From an uncultured Actinomycetes bacterium (GTDB lineage: Bacteria > Actinomycetota > Acidimicrobiia > Acidimicrobiales > Acidimicrobilacustridaceae), in assembly GCA_945957335.1 (NCBI GenBank), contig CAMFLJ010000029.1, positions 1-19,385 of the forward strand: 19,385 nucleotides of DNA, given 5' to 3'. Positions 6,268 through 13,607 of the stretch are shown here, piece after piece; within the stretch, counting starts at the first letter, position 1, and each line of letters starts with the position of its first letter. The notes beneath the pieces were generated by a model. That model was not told the DNA's origin and ran no database searches. It saw nothing but the letters and a program-made list of their open reading frames with translations. Made by a program: the position numbers and the translations under genes.

Positions 6268-8352
6268 TCAGATGGGCGCGACCTCGACCGGGATGCCGGT
6301 CAGGTGCGACATGGTGCTGACCGGGTCGAAGGTGCCCGGACCGACGGGGGAGAGGGCGTTCACGTTCACGCCGGGATGGGCCCGGGCGACGGGCTGGCCG
6401 TGGGTGCGGGCGTTGCCGAACCCATGGGTCATGGCCACCACACCGGGGCGCAGCGTGTCGTCGAGGCGGGCGGCGGCCTCGACCTGGCCGAAGCGGTTCC
6501 ACACCCGCACCCGTGAGCCGTCGACCACGCCGAGGCGCTCGGCGTCGGTGGGCGAGAGCCACAGCGGGTTGTCGGCGCCGGCGCCCTTCTTCAGCCGCTC
6601 GACGTTCTGCAGGGCCGAGTTGATGGTGTGTGAGGTGCGCCGGGTGATCAGCTTGAGCTGGTCGTCGGGCTCGGCGGCGAGCTCGTCGAAGAGCGCCACC
6701 GCCCGCTCGCGGGCGGGGCCGAGCATGGCGGGCGACCCGTCGAGGGTGCCGTCGGGCGTCATGCGCTCGAGGAACCCACCGGTGTCGGTGGGGGCCAGCA
6801 CGGCCACGCCGTCGGCGCTCTGGCGCAGGGCGGCCATGGCGAGGCCGTGCTCGGCGAGGGTGCCGTCGTAGAGCATCGAGAGCACGTCGCCGTCGGGCCC
6901 GAACACGGGCGGGTGTCCGAGGCGCTCGGCCAGGGCGGCGAAGATCCACTGCTCGCTGCGGCGCTCGCCGGCCGGCTCGACGACGGGGCCGGTCCACTGC
7001 ACGTAGGGCGTCACCTGGGTGCCCTGCACGAAGGTGTTGAGGTCCTGGCGCTCGTACCAGTCGAGGGCGGGCAGCACGTGGTCGGCCAGCTCACCGGTGG
7101 CGTTGCGGTAGAAGTCGACGGTGACGAGCAGGTCGAGCTCGGCGAGCGCGTCGGCCAGGTCGTCGCCGCCCCCGATGCTGAGCGCCGGGTTGCCGGCCAC
7201 CGAGATGAGGGCACGGATGGGCGGGTCGCCCTCGCGGATCATCGAGCCGAGCAGCGCGCCGGGCTGGCCGCCGGCGTTGGGCCGGAACGAGCCCCACGGC
7301 GTGTCGACGAAGCCCTCGGGCCCGGCCGGCTGGGACATCGGGGTGGGGGCGGTGGCCCGGGTGGCGGGCACGTTGCCACCGGGGCGGTCGAGGTTGCCGG
7401 TGAGCATCGACAGCATGATGGTGAGCCAGTAGGCGAGGGCGCCGTGGCGACCCATGTTCACGCCGGTCGAGACGTGCACCGACGCAGTGGGGGCGCCGGC
7501 GAACTCGGCGGCCATCGCGGCGATCCTGGTGGCGTCGATGCCGACGATCGGGGCCACCCGCTCGGCCGGGAACTGGGCCACGAAGGCTCGCAGCTGGTCG
7601 AGGTCGGTGACGAGGGCGGCACCGTCGGGGTCGAACCCCACGGTGCGGTCGATCTCGTGGAGCATCGCGGCGAGCAGGTAGACGTCGGTGTCGGGCTTGA
7701 TCTGCACCGTCTCGCCGACCTTGGGCTCGCCGTGGCGGGGGTCGACGAAGCGCACGGTGCCGCCGCGTGCCTCGACCTCGGCCAGCTTGGCCACCGGGTC
7801 GGGCATCACCAGGAACGAGCCCTTGCTGATGCGGGGGTTGGTGCCCAGCAGCAGCACGTGGTCGGTGCGGTCGAGGTCGGCCACGAGGTGGGTCTGGGCC
7901 GAGCCCCAGAGCAGCTCGCCGATGGCGAACTTGTTGCCGCAGTCCTGCGAGCCGGCGGTGAAGATGCGGTCGGAGCCGATCTGCAGGAGGAACAGCCCGG
8001 CCGCCGGCCCGGCGATGGCGTTGAACGCGGTGGGGTTGCCCAGGTACATCGCCACCGACGACGGGCCGTGCTCGTCGACGATGGCGGCGAGGCGGGCGGC
8101 GATGTCGTCGAGCGCGTCGTCCCACGTCTCGTCGACGAACGTGCCGTCGGCGGCCCGGCGCTGGGGCACGGACACCCGCGCCGGGTCGTGGTGCACGTCG
8201 AGGCTGAGCAGGCCCTTGTTGCACGCGAAGCCGGCCGACACGGGATGGTCCTTGTCGGGGCGCAGGCGCACGATGCGGCCGCCCTCGACCTCGGCCACCA
8301 GCCCGCAGCCGACCTCGCAGAGCCGGCAGTAGGTCGGCCGGACGGTGGTCAC
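6268..8352 (-). CDS. Molybdopterin-dependent oxidoreductase with [4Fe-4S] cluster (DMSO reductase/formate dehydrogenase superfamily)
   Basis: 694 aa. The N-terminus carries C9-x2-C12-x3-C16-x27-C44 (YCRLCEVGCGL ... GFACNKG), the [4Fe-4S] domain of the superfamily. The Mo/MGD-binding domains follow: YLGNPTAFN near 103–111, Cys138 in GSQDCGNKF as probable Mo ligand, LLGTNPRISK, and MLTGNLDRPGGN. The C-terminal MGD-binding domain includes NPLWLSPTDAERLGV and NRFGQVEAAARLDDTLRPGVV. There is no twin-arginine signal, so it should be cytoplasmic. GTG at 8352 was chosen because the protein domain begins there and it overlaps the upstream stop as GTGA; longer readings extend antisense into unrelated sequence. 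It is translationally coupled to the LLM oxidoreductase. No separate electron-transfer or membrane subunit is next to it. Substrate unknown; a formate dehydrogenase role is possible but unproven. Confidence 0.87.
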   Translation of the reverse strand: MTTVRPTYCRLCEVGCGLVAEVEGGRIVRLRPDKDHPVSAGFACNKGLLSLDVHHDPARVSVPQRRAADGTFVDETWDDALDDIAARLAAIVDEHGPSSVAMYLGNPTAFNAIAGPAAGLFLLQIGSDRIFTAGSQDCGNKFAIGELLWGSAQTHLVADLDRTDHVLLLGTNPRISKGSFLVMPDPVAKLAEVEARGGTVRFVDPRHGEPKVGETVQIKPDTDVYLLAAMLHEIDRTVGFDPDGAALVTDLDQLRAFVAQFPAERVAPIVGIDATRIAAMAAEFAGAPTASVHVSTGVNMGRHGALAYWLTIMLSMLTGNLDRPGGNVPATRATAPTPMSQPAGPEGFVDTPWGSFRPNAGGQPGALLGSMIREGDPPIRALISVAGNPALSIGGGDDLADALAELDLLVTVDFYRNATGELADHVLPALDWYERQDLNTFVQGTQVTPYVQWTGPVVEPAGERRSEQWIFAALAERLGHPPVFGPDGDVLSMLYDGTLAEHGLAMAALRQSADGVAVLAPTDTGGFLERMTPDGTLDGSPAMLGPARERAVALFDELAAEPDDQLKLITRRTSHTINSALQNVERLKKGAGADNPLWLSPTDAERLGVVDGSRVRVWNRFGQVEAAARLDDTLRPGVVAMTHGFGNARTHGQPVARAHPGVNVNALSPVGPGTFDPVSTMSHLTGIPVEVAPI

Positions 8353-9392
8353 GCCACGGCCTCGCGGTAGGCGGCCACCACCGGCTCGAGCTCGGTGGGG
8401 GTGGCCCCGTGCATGATCACGCCGTCGCAGCCGAGGTCGAGCTGGCCGCGGATGGCAGCCACGCACTGCTCGGCAGTGCCGGTGGCGGAGGCCTCGAGCC
8501 ACTCGTCGGGGATGAGGGTGGCCACGTGCTCGAGCTGCTCGGTGGTGCCGACCACGTCGAGGCCCCGCACGCTCGACACGACCTCGTCGGCGAGGAACGC
8601 CTGGAGCACGGCCGGGTCCCAGCCGTTGGTCCGCACGAGGAGGTCGCCGTAGCCCTGCAGGTAGGTGCCGAGGCGGCCGACGGTCTTCATGAGGCGCTTG
8701 TCGTCGGGCACCCAGTTGCCGACGGTGGCGAAGCACGACCACACCTTCACGTCGTCGGGGTCGCGGCCGGCCTGCTCGGCCGCCTCCTTCACGGTGCGCA
8801 CGCAGCGGACGGTGGTCTCGTCGGTGAAGTACGTGTGCAGCACGACCTCGTCGAAGCAGCGTCCCGCCAGCTTCAGCGTCTCGGGGCCGAAGGCCACCAT
8901 GCCCATGGGCAGGTGCTCGTCGAGGGTGGCGTCGAGGTGCAGCACAGGCCAGCTGCCGGCGGGCCCGTCGTGGCCGATGATGACCTCGCCCCGGAAGAGG
9001 CGCCGCATGATTCCGGCGAAGTCCTCCATCTGGGCGGTGGTGATGCGGGGGATGCCGTAGGCGTCCTGCATGGGGGCGATGCCGCGGCCGAGCCCGAGGG
9101 TGAAGCGGCCGCCGGTGAGGCTCTGCATGGTGCGGGCCATGCCGGCGGTGACGATGGGGTGGCGGGTGTTGTGGTTGGTGGCGGCGGTGGAGATGGCGAT
9201 CTGCTCGCTCACCGCGCCCACCGCGCCGCACAGCACGCCGGCCTCCTTCTTGTTGTAGCGCTCGGAGATGAAGCACCGGCCGAGGCCGAGCTCCTCGGCC
9301 CGCACGACCTCGTCGACCAGCTCCCGGCTCGAGCCGGGCTGGCCCGCCAGCGTGTAGAAGCCCAGCTCGTCGAGCACGCGCGCGTCGCTCAC
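8349..9392 (-). CDS. LLM-class flavin- or F420-dependent oxidoreductase
   Basis: 347 aa, close to the usual 290–350. It is a luciferase-like TIM-barrel monooxygenase/reductase. Recognisable parts are the N-terminal strand LGFYTLAG, a RAEELGLGRCFISERYNKKEA segment, STAATNHNTRHP (68–79), the classic SLTGGRFTLGLGRG (91–104) and a C-terminal TGTAEQCVAAIRGQLDLGCDGVIMHG. In actinobacteria such proteins often use F420 rather than FMN; it resembles the MSMEG_2249-like group (TIGR03857) as far as I can recall. Two GTGs lie in tandem at 9395 and 9392. I chose 9392 because AGGGGGA at 9398–9404 is then 5 nt away, against 2 nt for the other. Its stop overlaps the GTG of the Mo-enzyme by 4 bp. It is first in a two-gene operon behind a palindrome and -10-like site. 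Confidence 0.87.
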   Translation of the reverse strand: MSDARVLDELGFYTLAGQPGSSRELVDEVVRAEELGLGRCFISERYNKKEAGVLCGAVGAVSEQIAISTAATNHNTRHPIVTAGMARTMQSLTGGRFTLGLGRGIAPMQDAYGIPRITTAQMEDFAGIMRRLFRGEVIIGHDGPAGSWPVLHLDATLDEHLPMGMVAFGPETLKLAGRCFDEVVLHTYFTDETTVRCVRTVKEAAEQAGRDPDDVKVWSCFATVGNWVPDDKRLMKTVGRLGTYLQGYGDLLVRTNGWDPAVLQAFLADEVVSSVRGLDVVGTTEQLEHVATLIPDEWLEASATGTAEQCVAAIRGQLDLGCDGVIMHGATPTELEPVVAAYREAVA

Positions 9393-9397
9393 CACAG

Positions 9398-9404
9398 TCC
9401 CCCT
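9398..9404 (-). promoter_or_regulatory. Ribosome binding site of the LLM oxidoreductase
   Basis: On the minus strand AGGGGGA precedes the tandem GTG codons and favours the second one at 9392. Confidence 0.5.
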
Positions 9405-9436
9405 GATCCCCTCGCCCGGAGCGGTTCCGGACGCGG

Positions 9437-9451
9437 TGCATATCGTATGCA
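9437..9451. promoter_or_regulatory. AT-rich perfect palindrome, candidate operator
   Basis: TGCATATCGTATGCA is a perfect dyad of two 6-bp arms around tcg, in otherwise very GC-rich sequence, 45 bp upstream of the LLM oxidoreductase start. It contains the minus-strand hexamer TACGAT (9442–9447), a TAnnnT-like -10, so a bound dimeric repressor would block the promoter. The regulator is not encoded in this window. Confidence 0.55.
9442..9447 (-). promoter_or_regulatory. Candidate -10 of the LLM/Mo-enzyme operon
   Basis: On the minus strand TACGAT would give a start near 9435 and a leader of about 40 nt that contains the AGGGGGA ribosome binding site. No good -35 is seen at the expected spacing. 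The remainder of the 9393–9567 gap shows only GC-rich short repeats. Confidence 0.4.
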
Positions 9452-9567
9452 GTCCCGGGCGGGCGCTCCCGTCCGGGACGGCGAGCGCGGCGTGCCGGAC
9501 GCGCCGAGGGCCGAGCACGCAGCCCGGCCCTCGTCACCTCACGTTCGTGCGGGCCGCGGCCCCGGGC

Positions 9568-10803
9568 TCAGCCCTTGAAGCTGTAGGTCACCGGCATGCG
9601 CTTGGGGCCGTTCACCAGCACCGAGGCGGTGAGCTCGGTGGTGCCGGCCAGGTCGATGTCGCCGACGCGGGCCACGAGCTCCTTGAAGATGGCGCGGATC
9701 TCGAGGCGGGCCAGGTGGGCGCCGAGGCAGTAGTGGCGGCCGAAGCCGAAGCCCAGGTGGCGGTCGGAGTCGGGGCGGGTCACGTCGAAGCGGAACGGAT
9801 CCTCGAAGACCCGCTCGTCGCGGTTGGCCGACTGGTAGGAGAGCAGCAGCCAGTCGCCCTTGGGGATCGTGTGGCCCGAGGCCAGCGTGTAGTCCTGCTG
9901 GGCGGTGCGCATGAAGTGCTTCACCGGGCTCACCCAGCGCACGATCTCGTCGGCGGCGCCGTCGACGAGCGCCGGGTCGGCCTGCAGCTTCTCCCACTCG
10001 GACTTGTGCTCGAGCAGCGCCTGCATGCCACCGGCGACCGCGTTCGAGGTCGTGTCGTGACCGGCCGTGGCCACGATCAGGTAGTAGCCGTAGGTGTCCA
10101 TGTCCTCGAGCGGCTTGCCGTCGATCTGGCCGTTGGCGATGACGGTGGCGAGGTCGGTGGTGGGGTTCTCGCGGCGCTCGGCGTTGAGCCCGGTGAACAG
10201 CGTGATCACGTCCATGATCACGGCCATGGCCTGGTCGTCCTCGCCGGCGCGCTGGAAGTCGGGGTCGCCGTCGCCGAAGAGCTCCTGGGTGAGCCGGAGC
10301 ATCTTCGGGAACTCCTCCTCGGGGAGGCCGAGGATGTCGAGGATGACGCGCAGCGGGTAGTTCATGGCGATGTCGGCGGCGAAGTCGCACGAGCCGCCGA
10401 GGCGCTGCATCTCGTCGACCGAGCGGGTGGCCTGGATGCCGACCTGGTCGGCCAGCTTCTTGACCTCGCCGGGCTTGAACCACTCGTTGACGAGCGCCCG
10501 GTGGGCCTTGTGCTCGTCGCCGTCCATCTGGATGAGGGTGTTGACCGGGCTCTCCTCGCGCTCCTCGGTCATGCGGCCCTTGGGGTTCATCACGGGGTCG
10601 GGCGCATTGGTGAACACGTCGGAGTTCTTCTCGACCTCCATGATCTCCGGCAGGCCGACGATGGCCCAGAACGGATCGCGGTCGGGCAGCTCGACGCGGT
10701 GGACCAGGCCCTCGGCGCGGAGCTCGGCCGCGATGGCGTGCCAGCGGTCGAAGTCCTGGTAGGCCGCCGGGTCGATGAAGATCCGGCCTCGTTCGTCGGC
10801 CAT
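9568..10803 (-). CDS. Cytochrome P450 (bacterial class I, CYP125/CYP142-like)
   Basis: 411 aa, standard for soluble bacterial P450s. It is a haem-thiolate monooxygenase that takes electrons from a ferredoxin/reductase pair not present here. The I-helix oxygen-activation motif is TAGHDTTSN (246–254), the K-helix ExxR is E286-I-V-R289, and the haem loop FGFGRHYCLG has proximal Cys359. All are intact. The overall style (DGDEHKAHRALVNEWF; NRDERVFEDPFRFDVTRPD) resembles actinobacterial sterol/steroid side-chain hydroxylases and related P450s, but many other groups share it. The ATG at 10803 has AGGGGGAG 8 nt upstream; a much longer open frame continues upstream but runs antisense to the 10966 gene. 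It is divergent from that gene over a 162-bp gap that holds its probable promoter. Confidence 0.93.
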   Translation of the reverse strand: MADERGRIFIDPAAYQDFDRWHAIAAELRAEGLVHRVELPDRDPFWAIVGLPEIMEVEKNSDVFTNAPDPVMNPKGRMTEEREESPVNTLIQMDGDEHKAHRALVNEWFKPGEVKKLADQVGIQATRSVDEMQRLGGSCDFAADIAMNYPLRVILDILGLPEEEFPKMLRLTQELFGDGDPDFQRAGEDDQAMAVIMDVITLFTGLNAERRENPTTDLATVIANGQIDGKPLEDMDTYGYYLIVATAGHDTTSNAVAGGMQALLEHKSEWEKLQADPALVDGAADEIVRWVSPVKHFMRTAQQDYTLASGHTIPKGDWLLLSYQSANRDERVFEDPFRFDVTRPDSDRHLGFGFGRHYCLGAHLARLEIRAIFKELVARVGDIDLAGTTELTASVLVNGPKRMPVTYSFKG

Positions 10804-10811
10804 GTCCGTTG

Positions 10812-10819
10812 CTCCCCCT
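10812..10819 (-). promoter_or_regulatory. Ribosome binding site of the P450
   Basis: On the minus strand AGGGGGAG lies 8 nt before the ATG at 10803. It selects this ATG within a frame that stays open far upstream. Confidence 0.65.
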
Positions 10820-10873
10820 GGTGAGGCGTCCCGGGCGGGCCCGGGCGGGTGGTGGTCACCCGTTGCGACCAGG

Positions 10874-10879
10874 ATGGTA
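10874..10879 (-). promoter_or_regulatory. Candidate -10 of the P450 promoter
   Basis: On the minus strand TACCAT fits TAnnnT and would give a leader of about 64 nt containing the ribosome binding site. A TAGAAC-CGG-GTTGCA imperfect dyad (10878–10892) overlaps its upstream side and may be an operator. Confidence 0.35.
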
Positions 10880-10952
10880 GAACCGGGTTGCAGTCGTCCA
10901 GAACGGGCCCACCGCGCTGCTGGCCCTTTGTCGGGCCCGGAGGGTGCTCCGG

Positions 10953-10958
10953 TAGGGT
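10953..10958 (+). promoter_or_regulatory. Candidate -10 element of a leaderless promoter
   Basis: TAGGGT lies exactly 7 nt before the ATG at 10966 (spacer tcgggcc). TTGTCG at 10928–10933 could be a -35, though the 19-nt spacing is long. The same hexamer and spacing occur before the CoA-transferase. Confidence 0.55.
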
Positions 10959-10965
10959 TCGGGCC

Positions 10966-12357
10966 ATGCGTGGCATCGTCTCGTGGGGGGCCTACCTCCC
11001 GTACCGCAGGCTCGACCGCAGCCTGATCACCCAGTTCCTCGGGCAGGGCGGAGGGCGGGGCACCCGCACCGTCGCCTCCTACGACGAGGACGCCGCCACC
11101 ATGGGCGTCGAGGCCTCCCGCCTCGCCCTGAAGGCGACCGACCTCACCCCCGACACGGTGCTGTTCGCCACGGTCGCGACGCCCTACGTCGACAAGACCA
11201 GCGCCACCACCGTGCACGCCGCGCTGCGCCTCCCCGACTCGGCGCTGGCCCTCGACCTCGGCCCGTCGGTGCGCTCCGCCGCCGGCGGCCTGCGCCTGGC
11301 GCTCTCCGGTGCCGGCACCACCCTCGTGGTCGCCGCCGATCTGCGCACCGGCCTGGCCGGCTCGGCCGACGAGGCCTCCGGCGGCGACGCCGCCGCGGCG
11401 CTGGTGGTCGGTGAGGGCGACGCCGTCGTCGCCGAGCACCTCGGCGGGGCGTCGGCCACCGAGGAGTTCCTCGACCGGTGGCGCACCCCCGGCGAGATCC
11501 GCTCCAAGGTCTGGGACGACAAGTTCTCCGAGCTCACCTACATCGGGCTCGGTCGCCGGGCGTTCAAGGAGGGCCTCGCCGCCGCGGGGCTGTCCGTCGC
11601 CGACGTCGACGTGGTCGCCGTCGCCGCCCCCACCGCCCGCATCGGCAAGGCCATGGCCGGCAAGCTCGGTGTCGAGCGGGTCGCGCCCGACCTCACCGAC
11701 ACCGTCGGCTCCACCGGCGCCGCCCAGCCCGCCCTTCTGCTGGCCAGCATGCTCGAGGCCGCGGAGCCCGGCCAGGTGCTCGCCCTCGTGGTGCTGGCCG
11801 ACGGCGCCGAGGTCAGCTTCTTCCGCACCACCCCCGCCCTCGCCTCGTTCACGGCCACCCGGCCCGTGGCCGACCAGCTCGCCGGTGGCGCCCCCCTCAC
11901 CTACAACCGCTTCCTCTCGTGGCGCGGCATGATCGACCTCGAGCCGCCCCGCCGGCCCGAGCCGGCCCGCATGTCGGGCTCGGCCGCCGCCCGCTCCACC
12001 GACTGGAAGTACGGCTTCGTCGGCAGCCGCGACCGCGAGGACGGCACCGTGTTCATGCCGCCGTCGCGCGTGTCGTTCGACGGCGAGCGCACCGACCAGA
12101 TGGACGCCGAGCCCATGGCCGACGTGAAGGGCACCATCGCCACCTTCACCGTCGACCGCCTGGCCTACTCGCCGAGCCCGCCCATCGTTTTCGCGGTCGT
12201 CGACTTCGACGACGGCGGGCGCCTCCCCATCGAGCTCACCGACACCGACGCCGACGAGGTGGAGATCGGCGGCCGGGTCGAGATGACCTTCCGCAAGCTC
12301 TTCACCGCCGACGGCATCCACAACTACTTCTGGAAGGGGAAGCTGATCCGTGGCTAG
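10966..12357 (+). CDS. HMG-CoA-synthase-like (thiolase-fold) protein fused to a DUF35/OB-fold domain, cysteine-free
   Basis: 463 aa. Residues about 1–320 follow the HMG-CoA synthase/KAS III-like thiolase fold: IVSWGAYLPYRRL, a TVASYDEDAATMGVEASRLAL helix, VLFATVATPYVDKT and a C-terminal half with ...TVGSTGAAQPALLLASMLEAAEPGQVLALVVLADGA. Residues about 335–460 resemble a DUF35 acyl-CoA-associated OB-fold (WKYGFVGSRDREDGTVFMPPSRV ... GTIATFTVDRLAYSPSPPIVFAVVDF ... RKLF). The segment where HMG-CoA synthases carry the nucleophilic Cys reads LGPSVRSAAGG, with Ser101 near that position. The protein contains no cysteine at all, so it lacks both that nucleophile and the zinc-ribbon Cys of typical DUF35 proteins. 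It is probably a non-condensing or scaffolding partner of the overlapping thiolase. Its 3' end overlaps the thiolase start by 8 bp. Confidence 0.78.
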   Translation: MRGIVSWGAYLPYRRLDRSLITQFLGQGGGRGTRTVASYDEDAATMGVEASRLALKATDLTPDTVLFATVATPYVDKTSATTVHAALRLPDSALALDLGPSVRSAAGGLRLALSGAGTTLVVAADLRTGLAGSADEASGGDAAAALVVGEGDAVVAEHLGGASATEEFLDRWRTPGEIRSKVWDDKFSELTYIGLGRRAFKEGLAAAGLSVADVDVVAVAAPTARIGKAMAGKLGVERVAPDLTDTVGSTGAAQPALLLASMLEAAEPGQVLALVVLADGAEVSFFRTTPALASFTATRPVADQLAGGAPLTYNRFLSWRGMIDLEPPRRPEPARMSGSAAARSTDWKYGFVGSRDREDGTVFMPPSRVSFDGERTDQMDAEPMADVKGTIATFTVDRLAYSPSPPIVFAVVDFDDGGRLPIELTDTDADEVEIGGRVEMTFRKLFTADGIHNYFWKGKLIRG

Positions 12358-13549
12358 TCATGGGATTCGCGACCGCGTGGCCATCGTCGGGATGGGCTGC
12401 ACCAACTTCATCGAGAACTGGGGCAGTGGGCTCGACGACCTGATCATCGACGCCTCGAACGACGCCTACGCGTCGGCTGGCGTCACCAAGGACGACGTCG
12501 ACGCCTACTGGTTCGGCACGGCCCAGTCCGGCATGAGCGGCATCACGCTCGCCCGTCCGCTCCAGCTGCAGAACAAGCCCGTCACCCGCGTCGAGAACTA
12601 CTGCGCCACCGGCTCCGAGGCGCTGCGCCAGGCCTCCTACGCCGTGGCCTCGGGCGCCTACGACCTGGTCATGGTCGTCGGTGCCGAGAAGGTGAAGGAC
12701 ACCGGCTACCAGGGCCTCAACGCCTTCCCGGTGCCCAACGACGGCACCGGCCGCACCCTCACCGCGGCGGCCATGTTCTCGATGATCGTGCCGGCCTACG
12801 GCCACAAGTACGGCGTCGACGACGACACCATGCGCGCCGTGCTGTCCCACATCGCGGTGAAGAACCACTACAACGGGGCGCGCAACGAGCGGGCCCAGTT
12901 CCGCAAGGAGATCTCGGTCGAGCAGGTCGAGAAGTCGCCCAAGATGGCCGGCACGCTCGGCGTGTTCGACTGCGCGGGCGTGGCCGACGGTGCTGCCGCC
13001 GCCATCGTGTGCCGGGCCGAGGACGCCCACCGCTACACCGACAAGCCGATCTACGTGAAGGCGCTGTCGTTCGTGGCCGGCAACGGCTCGGGCCTCATCG
13101 ACCCGTCCTACGACTACACGACCTTCCCCGAGATCGCCGCCTGCGCGGTCGACGCCTACGCCCAGGCCGGTGTGAAGGATGCCCGGGCCGAGGTCGCCAT
13201 GGCCGAGGTGCACGACTGCTTCACGCCCACCGAGCTCGTGCTCATGGAGGACCTCCAGTTCTCCGAGCGGGGCACCGCCTGGCGGGACGTGCTCGACGGC
13301 GTCTTCGACCTCGACGGCGAGCTGCCGGTGAACCCCGACGGCGGCCTGAAGAGCTTCGGCCACCCGGTGGGTGCGTCGGGCCTGCGGATGATGTTCGAGG
13401 CGTTCCTGCAGCTGCGGGGCGAGGTGCCCGACGAGCGCACCATCTCGAGCCTGTCCGAGGGCCGCAAGCTGGCGCTCACCCACAACCTCGGTGGCTACCC
13501 GGGCGAGATGGTGAGCTTCATCTCGCTGCTCGGCGCCGAGCTCGACTGA
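12350..13549 (+). CDS. Thiolase-family acyltransferase (SCP-x/lipid-transfer type)
   Basis: 399 aa, full length. Residues of the thiolase active site are present: Cys85 in VENYCATGSEALR, His288 and Cys290 in AEVHDCFTPTE, and His338 in FGHPVGASGLR. The HDCF form is typical of SCP-x-like thiolases, which act in beta-oxidation or in retro-aldol/thiolytic removal of side chains on sterol-type CoA esters. GTG at 12350 overlaps the upstream gene's end by 8 bp and has a GAAGGGGAAG stretch before it. The ATG at 12360 is out of frame. Coupling to the HMGCS-like/DUF35 fusion recalls archaeal thiolase/HMGCS/DUF35 complexes. Whether it degrades or condenses, and on which substrate, is not visible. Confidence 0.9.
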   Translation: MASHGIRDRVAIVGMGCTNFIENWGSGLDDLIIDASNDAYASAGVTKDDVDAYWFGTAQSGMSGITLARPLQLQNKPVTRVENYCATGSEALRQASYAVASGAYDLVMVVGAEKVKDTGYQGLNAFPVPNDGTGRTLTAAAMFSMIVPAYGHKYGVDDDTMRAVLSHIAVKNHYNGARNERAQFRKEISVEQVEKSPKMAGTLGVFDCAGVADGAAAAIVCRAEDAHRYTDKPIYVKALSFVAGNGSGLIDPSYDYTTFPEIAACAVDAYAQAGVKDARAEVAMAEVHDCFTPTELVLMEDLQFSERGTAWRDVLDGVFDLDGELPVNPDGGLKSFGHPVGASGLRMMFEAFLQLRGEVPDERTISSLSEGRKLALTHNLGGYPGEMVSFISLLGAELD

Positions 13550-13607
13550 GCCCCACCGCCGGCCGCACCACCACCCGGCTCGACCGCTCCGGTCGCCAGC
13601 TCGCACC

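Noticed and set aside
8340..8352. Possible twin-arginine export of the Mo-enzyme
   Set aside because: The N-terminus begins directly with the cluster-binding cysteines and has no RR motif or hydrophobic stretch.
8409..9578. 389-codon plus-strand frame opposite the LLM oxidoreductase
   Set aside because: Low-complexity V/H/G/A/E product, fully antisense to a well-recognised gene; a composition shadow.
10804..12321. Upstream in-frame extension of the P450 into the 10966 gene
   Set aside because: The P450 family start and a good ribosome binding site fix the ATG at 10803; the extension is antisense to the HMGCS-like coding sequence.
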